A stretch of 30,476 nt of DNA from DAOTUB01 sp034437455 (GTDB lineage Bacteria; Chloroflexota; Anaerolineae; B4-G1): assembly GCA_034437455.1 (NCBI GenBank), contig DAOTUB010000216.1, positions 1 to 30,476 of the forward strand, given 5' to 3'. The position numbers and the translations under genes were made by a program. The notes beneath the pieces are model-generated. The model saw only the letters and a list, made by a program, of their open reading frames with translations, had not been told where the DNA came from and ran no database searches. Positions 21,632-30,310 of the stretch are shown one piece after another (positions within the stretch are counted from its first letter, which is position 1; each line of letters begins with the position of its first letter).

Positions 21632-23788
21632 ATGAACATACCCGTCCTTTCCGACCGCCAACTCGCGCTCGTCCAGCGTCCCATTGAGAGCAATCTCTTT
21701 CTCGAAGGTCTGGCTGGCACAGGCAAGACCACCGCCGGCGTCGCCTGGCTCCTGCGCCTGCTCGACGATGGCGTCCCGGCCCGCTCCATCCTCGTGATCG
21801 CGCCGCAGCGGACATTGGCCGCGCCATACTACGAGGCGCTGCGCCGCCCGACGGTGGATGCTGGCGGGCAGGTAGCCATCTTTACCGTCGGCGGCCTGGC
21901 CCAACGGATGGTGGACCTCTTCTGGCCGCGGATCGCCGAGGAAGCGGGCTTTGCCCATCCCGATCAGCCGCCCACTTTTCTCACACTGGAGACGGCCCAA
22001 TATTACATGGCCCGTCTCGTCCGCCCCCTGCTCGACCAGGGTTATTTCGAGGCCGTGGTCATTGATCGCAACCGGCTCTACAGCCAGATTCTCGACGACC
22101 TCAACAAAGCTGCTGTGGTCGGCTTCGACTACCAGGAGATCGGCCGGCGGCTCAAGACTTCCTGGGGCGGTGAGCAGAGCCAGAAGCGTGTCTACGACGA
22201 GGCCCAATTTTGCGCCATCCGCTTCCGCGAGTACTGCCTGGCCCACAACCTGCTCGACTTTTCGCTCCAGATCGAAGTGTTCATCAAGTATCTATGGCAT
22301 CTGCCGATCTGCCGTGATTATTTACTCGAGACCTACACCCATCTCATCGTGGACAACGTCGAGGAGGATACGCCAGTGGCGCACGATCTACTGCGCGACT
22401 GGCTGCCCCACTGCCGGTCGGCGCTCTTGATCTATGACCAGGAGGCGGGCTACCGCCAATTCCTGGGCGCCGACCCGGAGAGCGCCCATGCACTCCGGGA
22501 ATTCTGCGACGAGCACGTCACATTTGCCGAGTCCCACGTCACGTCGCCGGATCTGCAAGCTCTGGGCGAGCAACTGGCCCAAAGTATGAACCGGTTGACG
22601 CCAGCAGAGCGGGCGGGCGACGCGCGCGCGGCGCTGACCTACGAATATCATCGCTACCATCCGCAGATGCTCGACTGGATCGCCGAGGAGATCGCGGCGC
22701 TGGTGCACGACGAGGGCGTCCCGTCGGGTGAGATCGTCGTTTTAGCCCCCTTCCTCACCGACGCCCTCCGCTTTGCGCTGACGAACAGGCTGGAGCAGCG
22801 AGACGTCCCGACCCGTTCCCACCGCCCCTCGCGGGCCTTGCGGGAGGAACCGGCCACTCATTGCCTATTGACCCTGGCCGCCATCGCCCACCCGACGTGG
22901 GGAATCTGCCCCGTAGGGGCGGTGTCCCCTACGGGACGCCGCCCCAGCCGGTTCGACGTGGCCTACGCACTGATGCAGGCCATCGAGGGGATGGATCTGG
23001 TGCGGGCGCAACTCCTGGCCGAGATCGTCTACCGCGTCCAGGAGGGCGAACCTACCTTCGGCTCGTTCGATCCGATCAACCTCACGATGCAGGAGCGCCT
23101 GACTTTTGTGTTGGGTGGCCGCTATGAGGGCCTCCGCATCTGGCTCGAAGATTACGCCGCCGATCTGAGGGGTGAGGGAGGATTAGAACTCGACCACTTT
23201 CTGAGCCGCCTGTTCGGCGAGGTGCTTTCGCAGGCGGGGTACGGCTTTCACCGGGATTACGACGCCGGAACGGTAGCCGCCAACTTGATCGAGTCAGTGC
23301 GCAAGTTCCGCTGGGTAGCAGGAGGCAACACGACCGAAAATGGCAAGCCGTTGGGGCAGGAATACATCGAGATGGTGGAGGACGGCGTGATCGCCGCTCA
23401 GTACATTCGCAGTTGGCGGCTCCAGCCAGAGGATGCGGTGCTGCTGGCTCCGGCCTACACGTTCATCATCAGCAATCGGCCGGTTGATTATCAATTCTGG
23501 CTCAACGTTGGGGGCCGGGGTTGGTGGGAGCGACTCTATCAGCCCCTCACCCATCCCTACGTGCTCAGCCGGGGCTGGCCTGTAGGCGCCATCTGGACCG
23601 ACGCTGACGAGGTCGAGACCCGGCAGGAAGCGCTCTACCGGCTCACCTTGGGGCTGATCCGGCGCTGTCGGCGTAAGGTCTACCTGGGGCTGAGCGAATT
23701 GGGCGAGCAAGGATACGAGCAAAAGGGGCCGCTGCTGAAAGCCGTCCAGCACGTGCTCCGTCGCCTGCCTTCCGGACCGGAGAGTTAA
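21632..23788 (+). CDS. SF1 helicase-like protein with degenerate motifs (AddB-like candidate)
   Basis: This 718-residue protein has an intact Walker A (EGLAGTGKTTAG, near residue 26) and a motif Ia (ILVIAPQRTLAAPY), but the position of motif II reads LIVDNVEEDTPV instead of DExQD, the position of motif III reads YDQEAGYRQFLGADPES instead of GDxxQxIY-FRGAD, and the last motif lacks the TRA core (LTLGLIRRCRRKVYL). It can therefore bind ATP but may not unwind DNA. AddB of AddAB is a similarly inactivated SF1 protein, which suggests a structural or scanning role. It has no nuclease domain. ATG 21632 is preferred over TTG 21623; neither has a good ribosome site. A palindromic repeat is embedded in frame near 22910. 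A full helicase follows 32 bp downstream. Confidence 0.72.
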   Translation: MNIPVLSDRQLALVQRPIESNLFLEGLAGTGKTTAGVAWLLRLLDDGVPARSILVIAPQRTLAAPYYEALRRPTVDAGGQVAIFTVGGLAQRMVDLFWPRIAEEAGFAHPDQPPTFLTLETAQYYMARLVRPLLDQGYFEAVVIDRNRLYSQILDDLNKAAVVGFDYQEIGRRLKTSWGGEQSQKRVYDEAQFCAIRFREYCLAHNLLDFSLQIEVFIKYLWHLPICRDYLLETYTHLIVDNVEEDTPVAHDLLRDWLPHCRSALLIYDQEAGYRQFLGADPESAHALREFCDEHVTFAESHVTSPDLQALGEQLAQSMNRLTPAERAGDARAALTYEYHRYHPQMLDWIAEEIAALVHDEGVPSGEIVVLAPFLTDALRFALTNRLEQRDVPTRSHRPSRALREEPATHCLLTLAAIAHPTWGICPVGAVSPTGRRPSRFDVAYALMQAIEGMDLVRAQLLAEIVYRVQEGEPTFGSFDPINLTMQERLTFVLGGRYEGLRIWLEDYAADLRGEGGLELDHFLSRLFGEVLSQAGYGFHRDYDAGTVAANLIESVRKFRWVAGGNTTENGKPLGQEYIEMVEDGVIAAQYIRSWRLQPEDAVLLAPAYTFIISNRPVDYQFWLNVGGRGWWERLYQPLTHPYVLSRGWPVGAIWTDADEVETRQEALYRLTLGLIRRCRRKVYLGLSELGEQGYEQKGPLLKAVQHVLRRLPSGPES
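22910..22945. repeat. Palindromic repeat embedded in helicase-like CDS
   Basis: Two overlapping dyads: CCCGTAGGGG (22910-22919) pairs perfectly with CCCCTACGGG (22926-22935), and GGGGCGGTGTCCC (22916-22928) pairs with GGGACGCCGCCCC (22933-22945) with one mismatch. Such structure is typical of short dispersed repeats, but here it lies inside the coding frame, encoding PVGAVSPTGRRP, and keeps it open. Confidence 0.65.
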
Positions 23789-23791
23789 CCT

Positions 23792-23809
23792 TACGCAATA
23801 CGCAATACG
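23792..23809. repeat. Short tandem repeat TACGCAA between helicase genes
   Basis: The 7-base unit TACGCAA occurs twice and then partly (TACG), filling most of the 32 bp gap between the two helicase-like genes. It leaves no recognisable ribosome site in front of ATG 23821. Confidence 0.6.
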
Positions 23810-23820
23810 TCTTACGAGCC

Positions 23821-26043
23821 ATGACATTCAAACCACGTCCCAAACAACAAAACGTCCTGGACTATACCAGCGGCAAGATGGGCGTCTCTGCCGTGCCGGG
23901 CAGCGGCAAGACGGTCACGCTCTCGGCCCTGGCCGCCCAACTGGTCGCCAGCGGCGTACTGGGGGACGATCAGGAGGTGTTGGTCGTCACGCTGGTCAAC
24001 TCTGCCGTGGACAACTTTGCCGGGCGGGTGGGACGCTTTGTGCAGGAACGAGGGTTGCTGCCGCACCTGGGCTACCGGGTGCGCACCCTGCATGGCCTGG
24101 CCCACGACATCGTCCGCGAGCGACCGGCGCTGGTGGGGCTGGCGGACGACTTTCAGATCGTAGACGAGCGGGCGGCAAACCAGATTCGACGGGACGCGGC
24201 AGAGGCCTGGCTGCACAGTCACCCCTACGCCGCCGACAATTTCCTCTCCTTCGACCTGGAGGAGAGAAGACTGGAGTGGGCGCGCCGCGCCAAGTGGCCC
24301 GATCTGGTGAGCGACGTCGCCCGCAGCTTTATCCGGCAGGCGAAGGACCTGCAACTCACGCCCGCCGAGCTGCGCGACCGCCTGGATCGCTTGTTGCCCC
24401 AGCCGCTCCCCCTGGCCGAGATGGGCTGGGCTATCTATGCCGATTACCAGCGCGCGTTGGCCTATCGCGGGGCGGTGGACTTTGACGATCTCATTCGCCT
24501 GGCGCTGCGCGCCCTACAGTCGGACGAGGAATTGCTGCAACGGCTGCGCGAGCAGTGGCCCTTCATCCTGGAGGACGAGGCACAGGATAGTAGTCGGTTG
24601 CAGGAAAGGATTCTGAGATTGCTCGTTGGACCAGACGGCAACTGGGTGCGCGTCGGCGATCCCAACCAGGCCATCTACGAGACGTTTACCACAGCCGATC
24701 CCAAACACCTGCGCAATTTTCTTCAAGAGCCGGGCGTCGAGGAGCGCGAGTTGCCCAATTCTGGCCGCTCGACTCGGAGCATCATCCGCCTGGCGAATCA
24801 TCTGATAGATTGGACGCAGCACGAGCACCCGGTGAGAGCAGTCCGAGACGCCCTGGCGCCGCCGCACATCGAACCTGCCCCGCCCGGCGACCCGCAGCCC
24901 AATCCGCCCGACGATCCCGAAGGAGTGCACATCTTTGCTCGCAAATTCACACCAGCGGACGAGCTCCGGGCCGTGGCGGACTCGTTGGCGCGCTGGCTGC
25001 CGGACCATCAGGACGAGACCGTGGCCGTTCTGGTGCCGCGCAACTATCGAGGTTTTGAGTTGACCGGTGAGCTGAAAAAGCGCGGCCTGGAGTACGTCGA
25101 GCTTTTGCGGAGCACGATCTCCACCCGCGAGACGGCGGGGGCCTTGGGGAACGTGGTCAACTACCTGGCCGATCCTGCCTCGTCGACCAAGCTGGCGACG
25201 GTCTACCGGGTGTGGAGGCGCGAGGACCGCGAGGACGAAGAGGCAGAGGCGCGCCTCCAGATGGTCGCCAAGATGCTGCGCAAGTGTCGACGGGTCGAGG
25301 ATTTCCTCTGGCCGCGGGTGGATCGGGATTGGCTGGGTGGAGCGACTGAAGTCGCTATTACGGAAATGCGCGAGCATCTGATCGAATTTCGCGAGCTGGT
25401 TCGCCGCTGGCAGGAGGCGACGCTGCTGCCGATAGACCAGCTCATCCTCACGCTGGCCCAGGATTTGTTCCACGAGCCGGCAGATCTGGCCGTGGCGCAC
25501 AAACTGGCCGTGGTCCTGCGACGGGCGAGCGAGAGCCATCCCGATTGGCGGTTGCCGGAGCTGATCGCTGAGTTGGCGGTGGTCGCCCGGAACGAACGTC
25601 GCTTTCTGGGATTGAGCGGCGACGACACCGGTTTCGACCCCGAACGGTACAAGGGACAGGTCGTGGTCGCCACCGTCCACAAGGCAAAGGGGTTGGAGTG
25701 GGATCGGGTCTATTTGATGTCGGTCAACAACTACAACTTTCCGGCGGGGTTGCCCCACGACAGTTTCATCTCGGAAAAGTGGTTCGTGCGGGATCGACTG
25801 AACCTGGAGGCGGAGGCGCTGGCTCAACTGGAAGCCCTTCGTTCTGAAGACGGGATATATGAAGAGGGCGAGGCGACCCGCCAGGCGCGGCTGGAGTACG
25901 TCGCCGAGCGGCTGCGATTGCTGTACGTGGGCATCACCCGCGCCAAGAAGGAACTGATCGTCACCTGGAACACCGGCAAGCGTGGCGATCAACAACCGGC
26001 AGTGCCGTTTATCGCCTTGCAGACGTTCTGGGAGCAGCGGTAG
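23821..26043 (+). CDS. UvrD/PcrA-family superfamily 1 DNA helicase
   Basis: This 740-residue protein has all SF1A helicase motifs: Q-motif RPKQQNVL (6-13), Walker A AVPGSGKT (24-31), LVNSAVDNF (Ia), motif II EDEAQDSS (251-258), motif III GDPNQAIYETFT (279-290), GRSTRSI (IV), VHKAKGLEWDRVYL (about 619-632) and motif VI LLYVGITRAKKEL (700-712). It should be an ATP-dependent 3'-5' translocase. There is no C-terminal RecB-type nuclease domain, unlike AddA. A perfect AGCGACT/AGTCGCT palindrome is embedded at 25341-25356. It lies between the degenerate helicase-like gene and, beyond the FG-GAP gene, a stand-alone nuclease, so the three may form one complex; that is inference. Confidence 0.92.
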   Translation: MTFKPRPKQQNVLDYTSGKMGVSAVPGSGKTVTLSALAAQLVASGVLGDDQEVLVVTLVNSAVDNFAGRVGRFVQERGLLPHLGYRVRTLHGLAHDIVRERPALVGLADDFQIVDERAANQIRRDAAEAWLHSHPYAADNFLSFDLEERRLEWARRAKWPDLVSDVARSFIRQAKDLQLTPAELRDRLDRLLPQPLPLAEMGWAIYADYQRALAYRGAVDFDDLIRLALRALQSDEELLQRLREQWPFILEDEAQDSSRLQERILRLLVGPDGNWVRVGDPNQAIYETFTTADPKHLRNFLQEPGVEERELPNSGRSTRSIIRLANHLIDWTQHEHPVRAVRDALAPPHIEPAPPGDPQPNPPDDPEGVHIFARKFTPADELRAVADSLARWLPDHQDETVAVLVPRNYRGFELTGELKKRGLEYVELLRSTISTRETAGALGNVVNYLADPASSTKLATVYRVWRREDREDEEAEARLQMVAKMLRKCRRVEDFLWPRVDRDWLGGATEVAITEMREHLIEFRELVRRWQEATLLPIDQLILTLAQDLFHEPADLAVAHKLAVVLRRASESHPDWRLPELIAELAVVARNERRFLGLSGDDTGFDPERYKGQVVVATVHKAKGLEWDRVYLMSVNNYNFPAGLPHDSFISEKWFVRDRLNLEAEALAQLEALRSEDGIYEEGEATRQARLEYVAERLRLLYVGITRAKKELIVTWNTGKRGDQQPAVPFIALQTFWEQR
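25341..25356. repeat. Palindrome embedded in helicase CDS
   Basis: AGCGACT-GA-AGTCGCT forms a perfect 7 bp hairpin within the coding frame (encoding GATEVAI). It resembles the AGCGACTT(C)AGTCGCT class of dispersed repeats that I associate with Chloroflexota intergenic regions. Confidence 0.45.
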
Positions 26044-26056
26044 AAAGGAGATTCCA

Positions 26057-27589
26057 ATGATTGTTCGCTCTGGCAGGCGCAGCAAACTCTACGGTCTTGC
26101 GGCTGCGTCGATGCTTGCCCTCGCTTCGGCGATCCTGTTTCAAGGGAGCAAGACCGATGCTGCTCTAGTGGCTACCGGGGCTGTTGGGGGGTCGGATATT
26201 GCAGCGCCTTCTCTCACCGGCACGGCGCCCCTTACGCCCACCCTGAAGTGGACCTACGTTCCCACCACCCCCACCAGTACCCACAATCAGGTGGTATGCA
26301 TGCCCGTGGTGGGCGACGTTAACCTTGACGGCGTTCCCGACGTGGTTTTCTCGACCTTTGAGAAAGAGGAGAACGGCTGGTACCAAGACGGCGTTCTGCG
26401 CGTGATCAGCGGCGACGAGGGTGACGAGGTTTTCAGCGTCACTGACCCCAGCCTCCGAGTGCGTCCTCTCTCCAGCCCTCTCATCGCCGACCTGGACAAC
26501 GATGGCAACCCTGAAATCGTCGTCGAGGGCGAGGAGGGTGGCTTTTACGCCTTTGACAACGGCGGCGATCTCAAGCACAGCAGCGTGCCGACCTTTACGC
26601 TTCACCCGGATGAAGGCAGCATGCCGGCCGTCGCCGACCTGGACGGCGATGGCTGGCCGGAGATCGTCGTGGGGCGCCACGTACTGGATCACACATTGAG
26701 CCAGGTCACGACCCTCGGCGATGGCAGCGATCGGTTGTTGAGCAGTATCGTCGGCGACGTGAATCTGGACGGCAATCTGGAGGTGATCGCTGGCAACAAG
26801 ATCTACTCTGGTACCGGGGGCATCTTGTTCCAGAACCCGTCCCTCCCAGCCCAGGGGACCAATGCCCTGGGTAATTTCGACGCCGATTCGTACCCCGAGA
26901 TCGTCCTCGTTGATCCTTTCCACGGCGGCCAGGTTTACCTGCTGGATCACCAGATGAAGGACATCATCTGGGGGCCGGTTCCTGTGCCTGCCAGTGGCGG
27001 CATCGACTATGCCAATGGCGGTCCGCCAACCGTGGCCGACTTTGACGGCGATGGTTGGCCCGAGATCGGCGTCGCCGGCCAGTATAGCTACGTGGTGCTC
27101 GACACGGACGGGACGGAGCTCTGGCAAAGCCCCACCCAGGACCACTCCTCTGGCTTTACCGGCTCTTCGGCCTTCGACTTCCAGGGAGACGGTCGAGCCG
27201 AGGTCGTCTACGCCGACGAGGTCGCTCTGCGCATCTACGACGGCGGGGACGGGAAGGTCCTTTTCGAGACCGCCCATTCCTCGGTCACCGGCTATGAGTT
27301 GCCCGTGATCGCCGATCTGGACGCCGACGGTCACGCCGAAATCGTCATCATCGACAACGACGTCTACACCGGCGATCACACGGGCGTGCGCGCCTTCGAG
27401 GCGGAGGATGACAACTGGGCGAGCGCCCGGCGGCTCTGGCATCAGCACGCCTACGACATCACCGGCGTGGATGACGACCTGCGCGTCGTCACCAACCCAA
27501 CGCCGGCCTGGCTTCTCCATAACACCTTCCGCAGCCAGAGAGCGGCACTCGACGCAAAAGTGTATCTGCCGGTGGTAGCACGTAATTGA
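26057..27589 (+). CDS. Secreted FG-GAP/VCBS beta-propeller protein with YLPVV C-terminal tag
   Basis: This 510-residue exported protein begins with a basic stretch and a hydrophobic core (KLYGLAAASMLALASAILF), consistent with a signal peptide. It then has at least six FG-GAP-type calcium-binding blades with D-x-(D/N)-x-D-G loops: DVNLDGVPDVV, DLDNDGNPEIV, DLDGDGWPEIV, DVNLDGNLEVI, DFDGDGWPEIG and DLDADGHAEIV. It ends KVYLPVVARN, a tag type shared with the beta-helix protein at 28498-30291. It is probably a cell-surface or secreted adhesion-like propeller. AGGAG lies 6 bp before ATG 26057, and 13 bp separate it from the helicase stop. Its presence between helicase and nuclease genes is odd. 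Confidence 0.85.
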   Translation: MIVRSGRRSKLYGLAAASMLALASAILFQGSKTDAALVATGAVGGSDIAAPSLTGTAPLTPTLKWTYVPTTPTSTHNQVVCMPVVGDVNLDGVPDVVFSTFEKEENGWYQDGVLRVISGDEGDEVFSVTDPSLRVRPLSSPLIADLDNDGNPEIVVEGEEGGFYAFDNGGDLKHSSVPTFTLHPDEGSMPAVADLDGDGWPEIVVGRHVLDHTLSQVTTLGDGSDRLLSSIVGDVNLDGNLEVIAGNKIYSGTGGILFQNPSLPAQGTNALGNFDADSYPEIVLVDPFHGGQVYLLDHQMKDIIWGPVPVPASGGIDYANGGPPTVADFDGDGWPEIGVAGQYSYVVLDTDGTELWQSPTQDHSSGFTGSSAFDFQGDGRAEVVYADEVALRIYDGGDGKVLFETAHSSVTGYELPVIADLDADGHAEIVIIDNDVYTGDHTGVRAFEAEDDNWASARRLWHQHAYDITGVDDDLRVVTNPTPAWLLHNTFRSQRAALDAKVYLPVVARN

Positions 27590-27638
27590 CGACCTATTTG
27601 GGCTTCCGATGATTGAAAATTGACTACAGGAGAGACTT

Positions 27639-28469
27639 ATGATGCTACCGTCTGACTTTCAGTTCAGTCAGGGCAGCCTCCAGGACTATGTGGACTGCCC
27701 GCGGCGGTTTCAATTGCGCTACGTCGAGCGGCTGGTCTGGCCGGCAGATGAAGCGGAACCTTCTCTGGAGCACGAGCGGTATCTTCAGCAGGGCGCGGCG
27801 TTCCACCGGTTAATTCATCAACACACGCTGGGCATTTCGTCGGAGCGGTTGTCGAGCACGGTGGCCGACGAGGATCTCCGCCGCTGGTGGCGCAATTACC
27901 TGGAGAGCAGGCCTGTAGATCTGCCGGCGCCCGGCTATCCCGAGATACTCCTGTCCGCCCCAATCAGCGACTACCGGCTGGCGGCAAAGTACGACCTCGT
28001 CGCCGTGGAGACTGACCATCGGGCCGTCATCGTGGACTGGAAGACTTCTCGCAAACGCTCGCAGCGGAAGTGGCTGTCCGAGCGGTTGCAGACCCGGGTA
28101 TATCCCTACCTGTTGGTCCGGGCCGGATCTCATCTCAACGCGGGCCAGCCGCTTCAGCCGGAGCAGGTGGAGATGGTCTATTGGTTCGCCAACTTTCCGC
28201 TGGCCCCCGAACACTTCGCCTACGACGCAGCCCAATATGAGGCGGACGAAGCGTATCTGACCTCGCTGATCGAGGAGATCAAAGACCGAGGAGATGGGGA
28301 CTTTCCTCTCACCACCCAGGAGCGGCGCTGTCGCTACTGCCGTTATCGTTCCTTGTGCCAGCGGGGAATCAGGGCCGGTCCGCTCGACGAAACGGAGGAT
28401 GAGTCGGATTCGGACGACGATTTCGATGTAGCCCTCGACTTTGAACAGATCGCCGAGGTCGAGTACTGA
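27639..28469 (+). CDS. PD-(D/E)XK (RecB/Cas4/AddB-type) nuclease with Fe-S cysteines
   Basis: This 276-residue nuclease of the RecB/AddB/Cas4 superfamily has the core His56 (GAAFHRLIH), Asp119 (AAKYDL), Asp133 and Lys135 (IVDWKTS) and Gln151/Tyr155 (QTRVYPYLL). Cys20 (DYVDCPRRF) and Cys231, Cys234, Cys240 (CRYCRYRSLC) form the AddB/Cas4-style 4Fe-4S clamp linking the N and C termini. The tail is strongly acidic (ETEDESDSDDDFD). It should be a metal-dependent single-strand exonuclease. Two helicase-like genes lacking nuclease domains lie upstream. Cas4 proper is less likely, since no CRISPR or cas genes are seen. A GGAGAGA ribosome site lies before the ATG. Confidence 0.87.
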   Translation: MMLPSDFQFSQGSLQDYVDCPRRFQLRYVERLVWPADEAEPSLEHERYLQQGAAFHRLIHQHTLGISSERLSSTVADEDLRRWWRNYLESRPVDLPAPGYPEILLSAPISDYRLAAKYDLVAVETDHRAVIVDWKTSRKRSQRKWLSERLQTRVYPYLLVRAGSHLNAGQPLQPEQVEMVYWFANFPLAPEHFAYDAAQYEADEAYLTSLIEEIKDRGDGDFPLTTQERRCRYCRYRSLCQRGIRAGPLDETEDESDSDDDFDVALDFEQIAEVEY

Positions 28470-28497
28470 TGCGAGAAAAAGCCAGTGATGGGATGAA

Positions 28498-30291
28498 TTA
28501 GAGCTTGCGCATCACCAAGGGCAGGTAGACTCTATGACTGATCGTGATGGCATGAGTGGCAGTCACCACATTATAGACATTCGTCGCCGTGACGGTAACG
28601 AGTTGCTCGCCGGTCATCGTCCAGGTGAAGGCGATAGTATCGTTCAACTCGCCCGTATGCGTCATCGGCAACTGCCCCGTCGCTTGCCAGGAGTAGGTGA
28701 TGGGCGTTATCGTCGTCGATGGGACAATGGTAGCGGTAAATGTGTACGGGGTGTTGGGCGCACCCATTGTCGGACCGTCGAGGGAAACGACGGGCGGCGG
28801 TGGAGAGGTTTCGTAAGCGCCCATATCTACGATGGGCGCTGCGCCATTCCCGGTGTCTGCCACGGCAGGCATATCCACGCGACGAGAGTTGCCATCCAGA
28901 TCAAAGGCGACGGTGACGGCGTCGTTGTCCCCGGCGTCTATGGCGGGAGAACTGGCGCTGAGGCGGAGGTCGTCAGCCTCAGGATCGACGAATTGCGGAT
29001 CCAGATCGATATTCCCCGTGCCGGTGTACACCATGACGTTCTGGATCAGGCTATGGGTCACGGTGATGGCGCCGTTTTCGTTCGTGATCTGAGCCACCTC
29101 GTTTTCACTGCTGCCCACTCTGTTGCCCCAGAGAATGCAGTTGGTCAGCCGGGCGTCGCTGGCGTTGTTGTACATGCCCCCGCCGCTGCCATCCGAGTTG
29201 GTACGGTTATCGCTGAAAGTGACGTTGGTCAACACGAGGCTACTGCCGTTGTCGTTGTGTATCCCCCCACCGTGACCACCACCCACAGTGCTGGCGCGGT
29301 TGCCGTTGAAGACAACATTGGTTAACGTGAGAGTGCTGCTGGCGTTATACATCCCGCCGCCAGTGCCAATAAGGTTTGACCTGTTGTCACTGACCATGAC
29401 GTTGATCAGGGTGAGTTTACTGTTGTCGTTGTACATCGCTCCGCCGAGGCCGGCCGTATTGCCACTGAATGTCACGTCATTCAGCACGGGGGCGCTCTCC
29501 TTCTGGCAGTACATCCCCCCACCTCCGGCGAGACCCTTATTATCATTGAAGACGACGTTGGTCAACTTGGGGTTGCTGTTGTCGTTGTACATTCCCCCGC
29601 CAAAGGAAGCGCGGTTGCCGATAAAGGCGACGTTGACCAGCGTAGGACTGCTGTTGGAGTTATACAACCCATTCCCGCCGGCGGTGATGGCAAAGCCATC
29701 AAGCACGGCGGTCTCGGTCACGCCGCCGCCGGTGACGATGCGGTAGGCGTTGCTGCCGGTGATGTTATTTGTGTTAGTGACCACGCCGTTGGCGTCGGCG
29801 ATGTCGTTCCCATCCAGATCGCCGCTGAAAACGGTGACGTGAACCTCCCAGTCACGCTCCTCGCGAGCAGTTTCGGTGCCCGCAAAGCCGCCGTAGAGCG
29901 CCACGCCGTTCACGAGCGTAAAGGTCGCGGTGCGGGTGACGCCGGCGGTCGGTGTGTAAACGCCCTCGGCGACCCAGATCTCGTCGCCGTAAGCGGCGGT
30001 ATCCAGAGCGTCCTGGAGGTCGGTGTAGGCATCGGCCCACGAGTCGCCGTTGTTCTCGCCGGTAGTAGCGTCGCGGTCGACATAGATCCGTTGGGCCTCG
30101 ATCAAGTTGATGTCTACCCGGGCGACTTCACCGGACGTTTTCCTGGGCGTCTCCTGCTCCGTCGTCGGCGTGTCCGGCGGTCTCGACTCGACCCGTTTCG
30201 GTACAGTCCCGCTGGCCAGCAAAACCAACAGCAAAGTGAGAGCAGTAAATCTAGCGAGTCGTTTACTTGAGTCCATTGGAGGTTTTTCCAT
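28498..30291 (-). CDS. Secreted right-handed beta-helix protein with YLPLV C-terminal tag
   Basis: This is a 597-residue exported protein. A signal peptide is seen at LARFTALTLLLVLLASGT (12-29), then a low-complexity Thr/Glu linker. Residues 68-200 form the start of a pectate-lyase-like fold (IYVDRDATTGENNGDSWADAYTDLQDAL). About seven repeats of the form LTNVxFxxNxA-GGGMYN follow (206-392), the type found in polymorphic outer-membrane-like and parallel beta-helix proteins. The next region (DPQFVDP...SPAIDAGDND) matches choice-of-anchor Q domains. A PKD-like Ig domain (about 500-585) precedes the final VYLPLVMRKL. The start is unclear (ATG 30291 or 30276), neither having a good ribosome site. 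An IS-like end lies only 19 bp upstream of the first ATG, so the native promoter may be lost. Confidence 0.87.
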   Translation of the reverse strand: MEKPPMDSSKRLARFTALTLLLVLLASGTVPKRVESRPPDTPTTEQETPRKTSGEVARVDINLIEAQRIYVDRDATTGENNGDSWADAYTDLQDALDTAAYGDEIWVAEGVYTPTAGVTRTATFTLVNGVALYGGFAGTETAREERDWEVHVTVFSGDLDGNDIADANGVVTNTNNITGSNAYRIVTGGGVTETAVLDGFAITAGGNGLYNSNSSPTLVNVAFIGNRASFGGGMYNDNSNPKLTNVVFNDNKGLAGGGGMYCQKESAPVLNDVTFSGNTAGLGGAMYNDNSKLTLINVMVSDNRSNLIGTGGGMYNASSTLTLTNVVFNGNRASTVGGGHGGGIHNDNGSSLVLTNVTFSDNRTNSDGSGGGMYNNASDARLTNCILWGNRVGSSENEVAQITNENGAITVTHSLIQNVMVYTGTGNIDLDPQFVDPEADDLRLSASSPAIDAGDNDAVTVAFDLDGNSRRVDMPAVADTGNGAAPIVDMGAYETSPPPPVVSLDGPTMGAPNTPYTFTATIVPSTTITPITYSWQATGQLPMTHTGELNDTIAFTWTMTGEQLVTVTATNVYNVVTATHAITISHRVYLPLVMRKL

Positions 30292-30310
30292 TTTGGCAGA
30301 TCAGTGAAAG

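Noticed and set aside
24514..26085. Minus-strand open frame of 523 codons across the UvrD-type gene
   Set aside because: It is an antisense shadow in GC-rich coding DNA; the plus strand carries every SF1 helicase motif.
27639..28469. Reading the RecB-type nuclease as Cas4 of a CRISPR system
   Set aside because: No CRISPR repeats, cas1, cas2 or effector genes are visible; helicase neighbours suit an AddB-like role better.
28534..29325. Long plus-strand open frame of 263 codons opposite the beta-helix gene
   Set aside because: It is the shadow of the repetitive minus-strand gene; its translation has no family features and the opposite strand has a signal peptide, repeats and a C-terminal tag.
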